Shown here: positions 52,042-62,956 of the stretch, piece by piece | Position numbering within the stretch: the stretch's first letter is position 1 | How the letters are laid out: each line of letters opens with the position of its first letter | Origin: Phymatolithon calcareum | Taxonomy: Eukaryota > Rhodophyta > Florideophyceae > Hapalidiales | NCBI GenBank assembly: GCA_977006965.1 | Contig: OZ345360.1 | Span: forward strand, 2,542,001-2,606,000 | Length of the DNA stretch: 64,000 nucleotides | Direction: 5' to 3' | Program-made: the position numbers and the translations under genes | The notes under the pieces: generated by a model | Told to the model about the DNA's origin: nothing | Seen by the model: only the letters and a program-made list of their open reading frames with translations | Database searches by the model: none

Positions 52042-53970
52042 GACAGCTAACGCCTCTTTCTAGACAATACTCCAATTGGCAGATGATCCGGTGAAGGAAC
52101 CAGACTGGAACGATAAAGGTTCTTGATGTTGTGTTTCCAACGTCATGTCCCTTTGGCAAGAGGGAACTTGAGTCAGGATTGATACCCAGTGAGTATCTGA
52201 TGCGTCGGAGAACAGTCACATCGTGTAGCCTTCCTTGGGATAAGAGAGCTTTAGTTATTGGGCTAAATGAGTTTGAATCATCTTGAAAGAAGATGAGTGG
52301 TAGTCCCCTCAATAGGCCATGGAACGAAAGGTTCTTGACTGCTCGCTTGGTACGCTTTTTGACCTTCGCGTAACAATCTTCCATTAGCCGATGGAGAGCA
52401 GCGACGACTTCAGCTTAGCACGGAATGTTCTTTCGCATCCAATTCGTCGCACATAGAAACTGCTGAAGATCAGAAGCCATCTCTGGAATACGGATGTGCA
52501 TCAGACTGTCAAGTCCACGCGGGTCATATCGCACGCCGTCAGCATCGAGAATCCGTCCACAAAAACTCAGCTTCCTGTTGGAGAAACGAGACCTTCTTGG
52601 CGTGCAGCTTGAGTCCGAACTTGAGACATAGCTCTGAAAATCTTCGGATTTGTGCCAAAAGGGAAACTTCGGACTTTTCATGCATGAGAAAGTCATCCTG
52701 CCATTGCAGCAAGCATGACTGAATATCGGAGAACACCTTCGAAGTCGACGACTGAAAGTGGTTTCCCGCATCTGTGCTGCCTTGCAGAGCGGGAGTAGGG
52801 GTGAATACACAGATCGGTGTCTGAATGGACAGTGCCTCCTGTGAGTCAGGATGTAGAGGTATTTGCCAATACGCGTGACACATGTCCAGCTTCGCGAAGA
52901 ATTTGCTACCCGCTGTGGATTGCAGCAAAAGCTCCATGTATAGCATAGCAGACGCCACTGGAATTGTAACACTGTTCGGTGCCCTGAGGTCTACAGTGAA
53001 GCGGAACTTGTCCGGGCCCGGCTTGGCTACGGCAAGTGCAGGGCTTGCGCAACGAGATTGCGGGTTTCGTAGGACAGCGTTAACCTTCTCGAGGTCCTTA
53101 ATGAAAGCTGCTTGGGGTGGTGCATAGCGACACTGCGTCGCCCGAACGGGACGGTGGTTGTCTTTCAAACGGATCTCCATCGGTTCCACTTTGGCAGGTG
53201 GATCGCTCCCGAGGTTGACCCTGAAAATGTCCCGAAACTCGACAATCATAGCTTTCAAGTCTTCAATCCCTGCATTACACATTCCGTTCTTCTTCGCTTC
53301 TTCGACGGCAAGGTTCAGCGCGTCCTGTACCTCGGTCTCGTCATCGGCGCCAATGCTCGCTCCCACCGATTCGGGAGGAGGAATAGGGTCGTCTTCAGTA
53401 CGGTTGTACGAAAGACTTCCATATGTTGATAGAGTGCTGAGCGTCCGTGCGGTCGATGATTTTGTGCCTTTAGACATCAAGTCCGAAACGTCTGCCTTTT
53501 CGAACTTAGTACGGACTTGCTCAAGATGGGTTTCTAAATCAAAACCAAGGCATTGTAGCAGCGGTCTTCCCAGAAGAACTTCATTCATTTCATGGTCCAC
53601 CACCACGAACTCCACTCTGCGGAGTCGAACCGCATGGAATAGATAAAGTTACTGATAGCTGCACCTTCGATGAAGCTACGATGGGAGATGACTCTGGCAG
53701 CTTAATAGCAGCATTCAGTTGTAGTGGTGGATTGAGAGAAAACTGTCGGAATCGAGAGTCCCGAATTGGTCAACTTGTCGACAATGCTTCGTGGAATGGC
53801 ACTGTAATCCACTCCGTTGTCACCCAGAGCCACACACTCGTACCTGTCTTGCAGCAGAAGAGACTAACGACCGTCGTTGACGTCAGTGTGCTTGAGAGAT
53901 GCAAGAACGGCCTTTCGCTTATTCTCTTTATCTTTACGGTACTTCTTGAGAAGAGAATTGTTCTTTTCAT
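52042..53970 (-). pseudogene. Protease and reverse transcriptase remnant
   Basis: Near 53845-53780 the minus strand reads ECVALGDNGVDYSAIP, a retropepsin-like active site with DNG in place of the usual DSG or DTG. The long frame 53615-52539 has LLGRPLLQCLGFDLE, the RT entry (PVRATQCRYAPPQAAFIKD), FTVDLRAPN, KLDMCHAYWQIPL and a catalytic box written QWQDDFL instead of YVDD. Frameshifts lie on both sides. The region 52042-52538 has only broken connection-domain frames. Confidence 0.8.
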
Positions 53971-54572
53971 CCGATGTGTCCTTGCAATCCTTTACTGGAT
54001 GGATGCCATCACACTTGTCATTCAGGCACTGTTCGGTCTATGTGAAAGTCTTTCTTTTGCTTCTTCCAGCTCCTCGACGGCTCAGGATCCCCAGACATCT
54101 TCACTTTGCTGGTAGATTCCCTTCGAAAAGAAGCTACCTTCTTCTTCTTATGATTCGAGGATGGTGACGGAAGGCGATTGGCATGGTCGTCATTTCTGCA
54201 CTTACGAGAGTACTTGGCAGACTCTAGGGAAATTGTGGACACTTTCTGCATGAAAAACTGGAAGTCGTAGTGCTTATCTTTAGGCCAGAACTCATAGCCG
54301 GATTGGACAGTCTCGCGGACAATACTTGGCTCCAGCTTAGGAATTAGTTTAGTGATAACTGCCTTTCCTGACTCTGAAATGGCTTGGTCAAAGCGGTTGA
54401 GACGAACTTCAGTCATTACGTCAGCAAAGAACTGCAGAGTTGCACCTTGAGGGTCCGAGCGATCGGGTTTGAACCTTACACGGCATAGTGTGGCTCGAAC
54501 ATGACTAGATATGTCATCAACGGTACACCGAGTTCTGCTCTTGACACACTCCTTGACGTTGTCATCCGCCAC
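53965..54572 (-). pseudogene. Gag remnant with zinc knuckle
   Basis: The frame at 54572-54018 is a basic, Gag-like protein with a helical middle (LNRFDQAISESGKAVITKLI) and a Lys-rich tail. A zinc knuckle CLNDKCDGIHPVKDC follows near 54020-53975. The frame opens at GTG without an ATG, directly at the truncated LTR, so the start of gag has been deleted. Confidence 0.7.
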
Positions 54573-54847
54573 TACTACACAAGTTTACAGAAAAATCGGG
54601 AAAGGGAATCTCCCCGACGGAAGATGATCTTGGAAACTCGGGGTATGCAAGGTTGGTCACAAACACAAGGTACAAGGCATGTTGATGATTCCGGACCGAG
54701 GAGCTGGACGGATCGGGAATAACGGCCGTTGCGGCCGAGCGCTGCCGCTGCCGCTCCCGCTAGCCGGTGATGCATGAAGTGTGCCACGCCAACCGCGTCC
54801 CCGTTCTGTCTTGATTTCCTCGGCGCGGATGGGCACCGGCGTGAACA
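54573..54847 (-). repeat. Upstream (5') LTR, truncated to 275 bp
   Basis: Matches 50007-50277 with scattered differences (for example an extra GCCGCT unit). The 258 bases that would follow in the intact LTR are missing and the sequence runs straight into Gag. The outer end TGTTCAC is intact and abuts the ACAAC duplication. Confidence 0.8.
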
Positions 54848-55478
54848 ACAACTCTGCTGATGATCAAACCTTATTTCAGTTCAGACCAGCCATTGTGCCC
54901 GTTCTCTACATCAAGTCTTTCGCTTGTACAGTTTTCATCAATCTGGAGAACTTCTTTAGAGATATATTCCAATCTTTGCCACTATATCAATCAGTTTGCG
55001 AATGCAAAGAATAATAACAGAGAAATGCATGATAGACCCAATCAAAATTTCCTTGTGCATTGCGATTGGGGATGGACTCGAGCACGAAGGTGACAGTCGA
55101 CGTTTCTCGATCTTTCTACAAATTTCCACATATTCTTGACCACTGAATTATACATAAGATATAGACTGCGACTTTTCGCCAGCCGTTACATGACCGATCA
55201 ATATCTGATTAAACTACATCCGTCTTAAATTTCTACTTAATTGAGATAATGGTGGGTAGTGATGCAAGATGTACGAACTCACCTCTCTTACACAAGAGAA
55301 CTCTGAATGCTTGGGCAAAAAATAGAAGAAACGTACATGTTGTTGAGGTAAGCTCTGCCCACTCCAAAATCGCTAAATTCGCTAGAGGATCCATTGACCT
55401 TCACCATAGAGTACATTGGCGATATCATCGAGGCAGCAGCACGGAAATAAACTGTTTTTTTTAGTAGTATTTATTAAA

Positions 55479-56807
55479 GAGGAAATTCGCTGCATGGACC
55501 GAAAAAGGTGGCAAAATTCGCTAAATCGGCACCCTTACAAAAACTACTACTCGTTATGATTTCAGCTAGACAGCCGCTTATCATTACACGTAATTAAGAA
55601 GATTTATTGAGAAGGTACCATGTGTCCCAAGTTGAGGAAAGTCGGCACGTTTCTAATCGCATTATACTAGCATCGAGAGTTGTCAGTTATCTTATTCAGA
55701 ATTGTATAATATCACGTCAATGGCTCGTGCCACTTCATTCTCTTCGGTAGGGGTCCATGTGGGCTTCTTCAGGGTTCTACTGAGTGTACCAATTGCTCAT
55801 GCTCCTTGACCATCCATATCTTCAATCAGCTTCCTTATTATTTCACTACAAATCCGCTACGCAAAGTACTCTGCACCTCGTCGCATTCGACTGCTAAGCT
55901 AACTCACAACGCTCTCCCCCGAACCGTCTGAACTCATGGAGAAGATGGAGCTCGTGCTAAGGGTGGGTGACTGCCCTGGAGCAAACTTTGACGACGTTGT
56001 CAACCTCGTAATCGCCCACAACACGACTTTTGGCAAGGCACATCGACGGGCAAGTTCCTCACGCCTTGCTGCTACAAGAAGCACCAGGAAAAATCCTCTG
56101 AGCAGAGAAGCCGCTTGTGGAGCCAGAGATCATCGAAAGTGACATGCTGAGGTTTGTTGTTAGCAGCCAAGTGACACCATACCTTGTAGTTAACAGAGAC
56201 TACCGCGCTACATGCTCTTGCCGCCACTTTGAAGAGCACCAGCGGCCATGTATCCACGTCGTCGCTGCACTTTTGTACTGCTCTAGACGCTTGGCACAGC
56301 ATCGAGTCGCGTTCGACCCGTGAAACAAGATCTGGTGTGGGACCCATGGCTATTGATAGCAACACGAGGGCATCATCATTTGTGTTGCAGTCACTGGTTA
56401 CCAGCTAGTACAGGATGATTTGCTTCCGTTTGACCTTGTCGCTAAGCTGGGCCGCAAGCGCAAGAGGCCCTAATTCCCGTCCGGTCACGGCTCCTCGTGC
56501 GGAAACAACAGTCACTGCTCGCAGACATGCGCCAAGCCGAGCATCCGCAATATTGTTGAGGCGAAGCGAAAACACATAGACAAAGCGGCTCAGTCCATGA
56601 TAATTGACCTCACCGCCTGCGATGACGGAGATGCTACTTGCGACGAGGAGCTGAAGCATAGAGAGTTGCGCATGAAATAAATATTATTTTTTAGATAAGT
56701 TTATTTCTATGGAGGGCTCTGTGTATCATAACGAGTAGTAGTTATTGCAAGGGGTGCCGATTTAGCGAATTTTGCCACCTTTTTCGGTCCATGCAGCGAA
56801 TTTCCTC
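55479..56807 (+). mobile_element. Mutator-like element with SWIM-type transposase fragment, 1,329 bp
   Basis: Nearly identical TIRs of about 80 bases begin GAGGAAATTCGCTGCATGG and reach ACTACTACTCGTTATGAT. It is flanked by ATTTATTAAA (55469-55478 and 56808-56817), a 9-10-base duplication. The intact LINE tail at 32660-32670 has this site once. The transposase fragment and TIR class both indicate the Mutator superfamily. The catalytic domain is absent. Confidence 0.9.
55936..56680 (+). pseudogene. Mutator-like transposase C-terminus with SWIM zinc finger
   Basis: Plus-strand frames contain CSCRHFEEHQRPCIHV, a SWIM finger (CxC...CxH), the hallmark C-terminal domain of MULE transposases. YQLVQDDLLPFDLVAKLGRK and a final acidic/basic tail (IRNIVEAKRKHIDK) follow in neighbouring frames. 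A frame change near 56110 and stops near 56320 and 56476 break it. No DDE catalytic core is present. Confidence 0.8.
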
Positions 56808-57412
56808 ATTTATTAAACGCTCTCAGTAACACTCTTTAGACTGTAAGGGAGATGCGTTTCAGTTGCTACAGCCTTGTAGCATAGTATAACATTCATATAT
56901 GCTTCTTCCGCAATCTTGTATATCGTGGCCCTAGCTGCAAAAACCCACATCGGACGGATGTGGGAAAAGCTTAGAGTCCTCTATGCGCTCAGCGGCGATT
57001 CGAGCTCGCAATTCTTATCCTTTGTTTTTCTATTCCATGTCCTCGTAAAAGGCACTGGTAAAGAAGAGTAGCTGGTCCAGTGCTTCTTCGGTCTTCTTGG
57101 TCTCTTCTCCGGTCAGCTGGTATCTCGCCAAAGACGTTTTCGGAAATAAACTGTTGACAACAGCATCACCATGATGTAAAGGAGAGCTTCGAAGAATGGT
57201 TTAAATTATTCAGCGGAGAGGACAGGGAGAGCGATAGGAAGCCAATGTCTGATCTTTTTCGAACATTAAATCAACAGAAGCTTTGCTTTCCTACCACGGC
57301 ACACAATACTAGTAGTATCAATCTTCACTTCACATCAAAACTGTGTGTCATTCCAACAGTCGATATCATAGGTCACATCACTCTCTGCAATGAAATGCAG
57401 CAAGTCAATATG

Positions 57413-57706
57413 GGGATATGTTGATTTATTTTAAAAGCTCCGAAGGCCTCTCTTCAAGAGTAACAGGGCCGCTTTCGCACGATTTTCTAAGCTAACGTAG
57501 TTTGAATATTCAGTATATTCTTGATTCGTATTTCTCTCCCCACAAGTGCTCTGGTGAGATGCTTACATTCATATTCAATTTCAGGACTAATCTTGGATGA
57601 AAATAGAATGCGATGGAGCGCGACCAGCTCAATCACGGCTGTGACACCAAAGTATTCACGTAGTACTGATTTTCTCCAAAGAGGTGCTCTGTTGAATATC
57701 AGCTGT
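57413..57706 (-). mobile_element. LINE family 2 tail fragment, arm 2 counterpart of 41518-41809
   Basis: Same truncation point, same coding end (FNRAPLWRKSVL, GREIRIKNIL) and the same flanking duplications as in arm 1, here at 57399-57412 and 57707-57720 on the reverse strand. It dates the LINE insertion before the duplication that made the two arms. Confidence 0.8.
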
Positions 57707-57790
57707 AGCACGTAAATATGTCGCATGCATGTGTGCTCTACACGATCAAGCGAATACCGGGACTAGAGTCTGCAAATTGTCCGTTATTAC

Positions 57791-58689
57791 CCTTTTCGAA
57801 GAACACCCTTTGTCGGAGCAGCAAGGCCAGAGACGGTACGGAGCTACGGCGATCTTCTCAGATTTGCCCACCTCAATCCTGCCATAACCTACCTCTTGAG
57901 ATCATGCACTGCGTGCAGACCACCGATGATGGCATACACGCCTCTACAAGACAACTACCGCCGGTGCATGAATCGATACCCATTTTTATGTCGCAGCGAC
58001 ACATCCGGCGGCAGCGAGAAAGCGACAAAGCGCGATGAAATCCGGGCGCTGATCGACATCGCTAATGACTGGGGAAGCAACCAGTGGCAGTCGAGGAGCG
58101 GCGCTGCACAAAGGATCCCCGTGGAGAGCCAGGTCGTTCGACACCGTATCGAGCCGCAGATAGCGGCATTCGAGAAGTCGCGACACGCTAAGACGCTCCT
58201 GCGACAACCTAAGTCGCCCGACAGCACCTGAACGAGGCAAGCATTTCGGAAAGTGCCTGAACCGAGACATGAACCGCGCGTAAGGCATCGAACAGCGTGA
58301 GGTGCTTTTTGGTACACCGGCTGTCCACTTCCCACAAGGACTCGTGCTATATCTGATTTCTCGGCAGAGGAAAGACAGGTGAGCTTTTCGAGTTGGCAGC
58401 CCGCGTTTTTTTGTTGACCACACACCCACCCACCCACCCTTCATAGTCTTTTGTAGTAGTAGTGAAGCTATCGCACGGCTACAACTACGACAATCCAGTT
58501 CTCCGGCAAGCGGTGCTTTTCCGGGAGGAGGTTTCTAAGAGTTACAGGACGGTGTCCGGGAACTCTAGTAAGGAGAAGCGCGACACTGCTGGCCTTCTCT
58601 GGGGAGCTAGACCGTTGGACGCCGTGAAAGCAAAGTCGCCAAAATTTCGGTTTTATGTTTCGAATAAAACCGCAGATCTCTCTAAAGTC
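57791..58689. other. Arm 2-specific sequence, origin unknown
   Basis: Arm 1 lacks everything between 57791 and 62572. ATTAC occurs just outside both ends (57786-57790, 62573-62577), suggesting an insertion into which the long LINE later jumped. The non-LINE part is about 0.94 kb. It has open frames on both strands (for example 58437-57955 minus) but nothing recognisable, and a CCCACC run near 58424. Confidence 0.45.
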
Positions 58690-58776
58690 TGTTAAGGCAG
58701 GGGATATTTGATGATTTTATTTTTGAGAGCTCCCAAAGCCTCACCTTGGAGTAACGGGGCAGCTCTTGCATAATCT

Positions 58777-60583
58777 CTACGCTATAGTCATCTGGCTGCT
58801 CAAAACGTTCTTGATTCGTAATTCTCTCCCAACAAGAGCTCCGGTAAGTCTCTTGCACTCAAACTCAATTTCTGTACTCATCTTCGATGACGCTAGAGTA
58901 CGTTGTAAGGCGACTAGTTCGACCACCGCGGTAATCCCACAGTACGCACCCAACACTGATTTCCTCCAAAGGGGTGCTCGGTTGAATGTCAACCTTAGGC
59001 ACCTTAAACGTGTTGTTCTTTCTCCTATGTAAAGGATCCCTGGTAGCTTGCCTTCAATAGGAATCTTCATTGACCTGCCTTCTTCTTCCTTTTCCCATAC
59101 CTTAATTGTTTCTTCTCTCCTCGTCTTCTTCGTGACAGATCCCTCCTGGGCTTTCTGAAGGGCTTGTCGCAAGTCTTCATACATCTTGAGATATTCAATA
59201 TCCTTCATTGCTTCCTTTACGTCCTCATCTCTTCCAACGTACTCTTCTGTTTCTTCAAGGCGCTTTTTGTGCCTTACCAGGCTTAATGCAAACCTTTCTG
59301 CTTGATGACGTCTCCTCATCTTTGGTGGTCCCAGTCGGCACAGAACTCGCATTCGGTCCCGGCGGTGTTCGGCATACTTTCCGAAAACATTTTTGTAGAA
59401 CAAGCCCTCTGCCGACTCGATTGCCGAGAGCAATCGATTTGTCATTGGAGTAACGTGTAACGCATACTCCCATTTCGGGATAATTAGCGACTTAAAGATC
59501 CTGATGCATGTCTCCGGTTTGAATCCTTGAACATTCACTCCAAGCTCCCGCAGCTTATGTATGCATCCTGCAGCATTTCGAACTCTTGCTATGGCCGTGT
59601 CATCCGTAACACCCTTGTTATTCATGCTTACCCCAAGATACGAGAGTCTCCAGGCTTGATATAGTTCTCGTCCTGCCAAGTAAAACGTGTGCTTCTGAAG
59701 TCCTTTGTACTTAAGAACTTCGCTTTTTCCTGGTTTTGTGTTCCATTTCATGCCATTTTCGCTTGCCCAACTGGTCGCTATATCAAGAAGTTTCTGCATT
59801 CCTCGTCCTGTCTTCGCTTGAAGCTGAACATCATCTGCGAACAATTGCACAGGACTTTCTGAAACGTTCCTGTCTGTCTTGGAGACGGCTTCTGCGAATG
59901 TGTCGATGAATATATTGTATAGGCATGGACTAAGCGGGGAACCTTGAGGTACTCCTCGGTTGATGATACACCACGTTTCTGTCTCGTCTCCAGCTGATGT
60001 GACCCACGATGGTTTTAACAGGTACGCAACCATCCTTGCTATCTCTTGGGGAAGTTTCTCCTTCAGCCCCTTCATGAGGATATCCCTGGGCACACTATCG
60101 TATGCTGCGGATAGGTCAAGAACTGCCATGAACGGATGGCCCTTTTTCATTGAACTTTTTGCCCGGAGTATAGCGAGATAAGTGCTTCTGTCTTTCCGAA
60201 AACCCAGCTGAACCTTATTGAAGCGATAGTTCTCGCGTATGTATGCATCTAGAGCTGAGTCGATGATTTTCCTGGCTTGACTTAAAAGAGATATGGGCCT
60301 GTAGTTTGCTGCTACATGAGCTGGGCCTTTCTTATATAAGGGAATCAGAGTTGCTTGGCGCCATGCCCGAGGAAGACATTTGAGTCTCCCGCATGTTTCC
60401 CATAATGCTAGCATTATTTCGAGCCCCGCTTCTTTGTTCGCGTGCAACATTTCGACCGCAAGTCCGTCTGGACCTACCGCCTTCCCCTTCGGTGCTCTGT
60501 TGAATGCTCTTGCGATGTGCCGCTTCATTGCCCTATTGAGTGCAAACGTACGCAACGGCATATTCCAGTCTTCTTCCGCCTTA
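58777..60583 (-). CDS. LINE family 2 reverse transcriptase (second part of split ORF)
   Basis: About 600 residues. RT blocks: GKAVGPDGLAVEMLH, QATLIPLYKKGP, ANYRPISLLSQARK, LGFRKDRSTYLA, motif A AVLDLSAAYDSVP, motif B NRGVPQGSPLSPCLYN, motif C LFADDV, then WNTKPGKSEVL and SYLGVSMNN of the thumb. A roughly 200-residue C-terminal region ends FNRAPLWRKSVLG...GRELRIKNVL. The catalytic residues are present. Its upstream end is broken by the TIR element at 60589-61656. Confidence 0.9.
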
Positions 60584-60588
60584 CAAAC

Positions 60589-61656
60589 TGTAGCGCCAGG
60601 CTCCAAAGAACCCGACGCCACATGGGAGAGAAAAGCCCAAGAGAGGAGAGAGACGAAAAGAGCGGGAGAGACAAGACAAAAGAGAAGGAAAGAAAGACAA
60701 GCAAACAAAACCTCCAGACCAGCGGACAAAATAGGCGTCCACCATCGTAGTACTCCATGGCTTTGCGGGAACGCAAGCGGTCGTGAACGTAGAACACGAG
60801 CGCAAGGCTACGCCGAACAGGGCTTCAGAAGCTTGACGAGGTAGATGAGGGTGAATAGAGATAGACGCGACTTGAACCAGGGCGAAGTCGGTAATGCAGG
60901 TCACGGAGGACACTCCACAGCCTTGCGGGAACACAAGCGGTCGCATGGATGAGATACGAGGGCGAGGCTACGCCGAACAGGGCCTCGGAAGCTCGACGTG
61001 AGGAGCACTTAGGTCCAGATGATAAGCGCAACTTGCAACACAAAACGGGCAAGATTGCCATACGGTAACTCCAGCGATCGTGCGGACGAACACGAGCGCG
61101 GGCCTTCGAGGAAACGGAGAAGAATAAGTGTGGAGACTAGTCGAACGGACGTCCACTGCGCCGCTTACGACATGACGAAAGGCAAAAGAGAAAGGAAGGA
61201 GAAAACGACGCCGTCTTTAGGCGGCGACCATGGCTTGGCCGTCGACCTTCGCACGGACGCACGAAAAAGGGAAAGGGGAACTTGAACGCGGTTGTCGACG
61301 CACTGGCTTGCGCGCCGAAACGGTTGCGTCCAAGAAGGTTGGGAAGAGCTCCGACTCCGCGTGGTCGAAGGGACTGTCAGGCGAACATTGCGCGTGCTTG
61401 ATCCAAGCAATCGAGCCGAAATCCAGAACTCCCCCACCTTCCTTTACTCAGAGGAAGGAACTAACTAGCTTATATACTACAACCTACGCAAAAGACAGCG
61501 ATGCAGCGCATAGACACACGAGAGACACGTGCAAGTATGGCCCAACAGATCACCTACTACGAGCAGCATGACTATCGAGATCACAGTTGTGCGGCGTACA
61601 GTCGCGAGAGGAAAAAGAGACCGCCTTGGGACAGCGACATAACAGCGGGCGCTACA
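60589..61656. mobile_element. Unclassified TIR element, 1,068 bp, inside the LINE ORF
   Basis: It interrupts the LINE ORF exactly between codons for AYISSVC and KAEEDW. It begins TGTAGCGCC and ends GGCGCTACA, flanked by a 5-base duplication CAAAC (60584-60588 and 61657-61661). The TIR is only about 9-13 bases. The interior holds about three diverged copies of a 170-base tandem unit (TTGCGGGAAC.CAAGCGGTCG...GGCTACGCCGAACAGGGC at about 60770, 60930, 61060). No transposase or RT motif is present, so it is non-autonomous and I cannot assign a superfamily. Confidence 0.75.
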
Positions 61657-61661
61657 CAAAC

Positions 61662-62532
61662 ACTTGAGATGTATGCTGAGAATTTGCTTGGGTGCACAGG
61701 AGCCCCGAGAGCTTTGTTTGTTCCTTTCCTCCGTGCTTTTGATTTCATGATCTTGCTTGTGGTGTTCGCCGCCTCGCTCGGCCCCATTTTCTCAACCTCA
61801 TGAAGATATCTTTCAAATTGGTCGCATTTGGCTTTTCTCACCTTCTTCTTTAACAGCATTTTCACCTCTCGGAGAGCTTCTTTGTCACTTTCGAGGCCTG
61901 TTCTCCTGTAAGTCTTATAATTCCGGGTTCGTTTCTTGGCCAGATTGTCGAGCTCCTTGTTCCAAAAACTTTTAAATCTCGGGGGCCTCGGCTTAGACGA
62001 TGTCCACGGCTCCTTCAGCTTTTTCAGAAAAAGTTCATACCAGTTGTTCAACTCCCGTTTGTCAGTACAGGTATGCAGCTGCTCTATCATGCCCGGTACC
62101 CATTTCGACATTTCTTCTCTGGCCTTCGTTGTTCTTGTCAGGCTTCGCCTGGCAGTTTTTGAGATAACCTTCTTTCTTCGCTGGGTTATAATCCTGTAGT
62201 TTAGTACCCTCATTGCTACAGGAATGTGTTCTGTGACACCCTCCCACATGCCGTTTAACAGTTCGGGTACCTCTCCTTCTAAGGACTTCGTCATGAAGAT
62301 ATCGATGTTGCTCTTGCCATGGTTGGATACAAATGTTGGTCTTGTTGTCGTCCTTATTCTCCAGTTGAATTTTGCGGCCCACGAAACAATCTTGTTCCCT
62401 CTCCAGTTTCCTGTGCGGTCCCAGTGCCTATGTCTTGCGTTAAGGTCACCCATGATTATCGCCTTCCCCCTGCAATGACGGTGGATGAGTTCCAAGCACT
62501 TGTCGTACTCCTCTCGACTCGCAAGAGGAGAT
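61662..62532 (-). CDS. LINE family 2 endonuclease part (first part of split ORF)
   Basis: Opens in the 5'-truncated end at 62532 (EEYDKCLELIHRHC...). It carries the second half of an apurinic-type endonuclease: AIIMGDLNARHRHWD, SNHGKSNIDIFM and VTEHIPVAM. A Lys/Arg-rich linker (KKVRKAKCDQFERYL) leads to HPSKFSAYISSVC, where the nested TIR element interrupts. The GDLNARHxxWD form resembles Jockey/I-type LINE endonucleases. Confidence 0.85.
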
Positions 62533-62623
62533 TGTTAAGGCAGGCAGTCTCCAAGCCTACCTCGCTATCACAATTACTTTATTTCAACGTAACGTTCTCA
62601 CCGGAAACGTATTGAAAGCTGGC

Positions 62624-62632
62624 AATATAATG
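62624..62632 (+). promoter_or_regulatory. TATA-like box of secreted-peptide copy 2
   Basis: AATATAATG lies about 105 bases upstream of the ATG at 62735, in the same place as the TATATAAT-type box of copy 1. The change from TATATAAT to AATATAAT may weaken it (inference). Confidence 0.35.
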
Positions 62633-62734
62633 AGCCTGTGATCGATTGTCGGAGAGTTTTAGTCAAACACACAGCAAATTCTGATCTCCGGACAAAACCT
62701 CACCAACAATCTTTTCAATCTGATCGAAGTAATC

Positions 62735-62956
62735 ATGGCATCTGCAGTTTTCAAAACGTTTCCTCTTCTCTTGTTCGTCGTCCTGATGTTGCTCATTTCA
62801 TCTGATGATGTGCCGATTAGCACCAAAGATCTCATCATCAAGTCTGTCCGTTCGGCGAAATTGTGCGACCCCGATTGCGACGATTGTGCTCGTTGTGTGG
62901 TCCGAATTAAGAACCCAGGAAGTTCTCCCCACCTTGTCGCTATTTCACTGGCGTAA
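62735..62956 (+). CDS. Small secreted-type cysteine peptide, copy 2
   Basis: 73 residues, differing from copy 1 at about seven positions; nearly all nucleotide differences change amino acids. The cysteine core CDPDCDDCARC is identical. In the leader, SSDA has become SSDD, which removes the small residue expected just before the signal-peptidase cut, so secretion of this copy may be impaired. A downstream frame at 63010-63234 mirrors 40998-40774. Function unknown; it is on the plus strand because arm 2 is inverted. Confidence 0.5.
   Translation: MASAVFKTFPLLLFVVLMLLISSDDVPISTKDLIIKSVRSAKLCDPDCDDCARCVVRIKNPGSSPHLVAISLA

Larger units (their letters stand above)
49749..54847 (-). mobile_element. 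Ty3/gypsy chromodomain retrotransposon (chromovirus), 5,099 bp
   Basis: Inserted in arm 2 with a 5-base duplication ACAAC (49744-49748 and 54848-54852); arm 1 shows the uninterrupted CCACAACTC on its opposite strand. The element reads on the minus strand: LTR, Gag with zinc knuckle, protease, RT, RNase H, integrase, chromodomain, LTR. Several frameshifts and stops make it inactive. The LTRs differ at many positions, and the upstream LTR has lost its inner half together with the primer-binding region. Confidence 0.9.
55457..57140 (-). mobile_element. LINE family 1 tail, 5'-truncated, with nested Mutator-like element
   Basis: About 345 bases of LINE sequence, the reverse complement of about 32331-32680, end in a poly-T run at 55457-55462 (poly-A on the minus strand). 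It is flanked by perfect 15-base duplications CGGAAATAAACTGTT (55442-55456 and 57141-57155). Arm 1 has this site once, near 44320. The LINE is split near its 3' end by the element at 55479-56807. Confidence 0.9.
58702..62532 (-). mobile_element. LINE family 2, long 5'-truncated copy
   Basis: Flanked by perfect 12-base duplications TGTTAAGGCAGG (58690-58701 and 62533-62544). The 3' end is AAAATAAAATCATCAAATA on the minus strand. Without the nested element the copy is about 2.76 kb and its ORF is unbroken for about 890 codons (endonuclease C-terminal half plus complete RT), so it is recent. The 5' end of the endonuclease domain is cut off. Confidence 0.92.

Noticed and set aside
54573-54847. 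275 bases as the full LTR length
   Set aside because: The 5-base duplication places the left boundary at 49749, so the left LTR is longer; the right one is truncated.
60589-60729. N-terminal extension of the long LINE RT frame into 60729
   Set aside because: Those codons belong to the nested TIR element; the true LINE sequence resumes at 61662.
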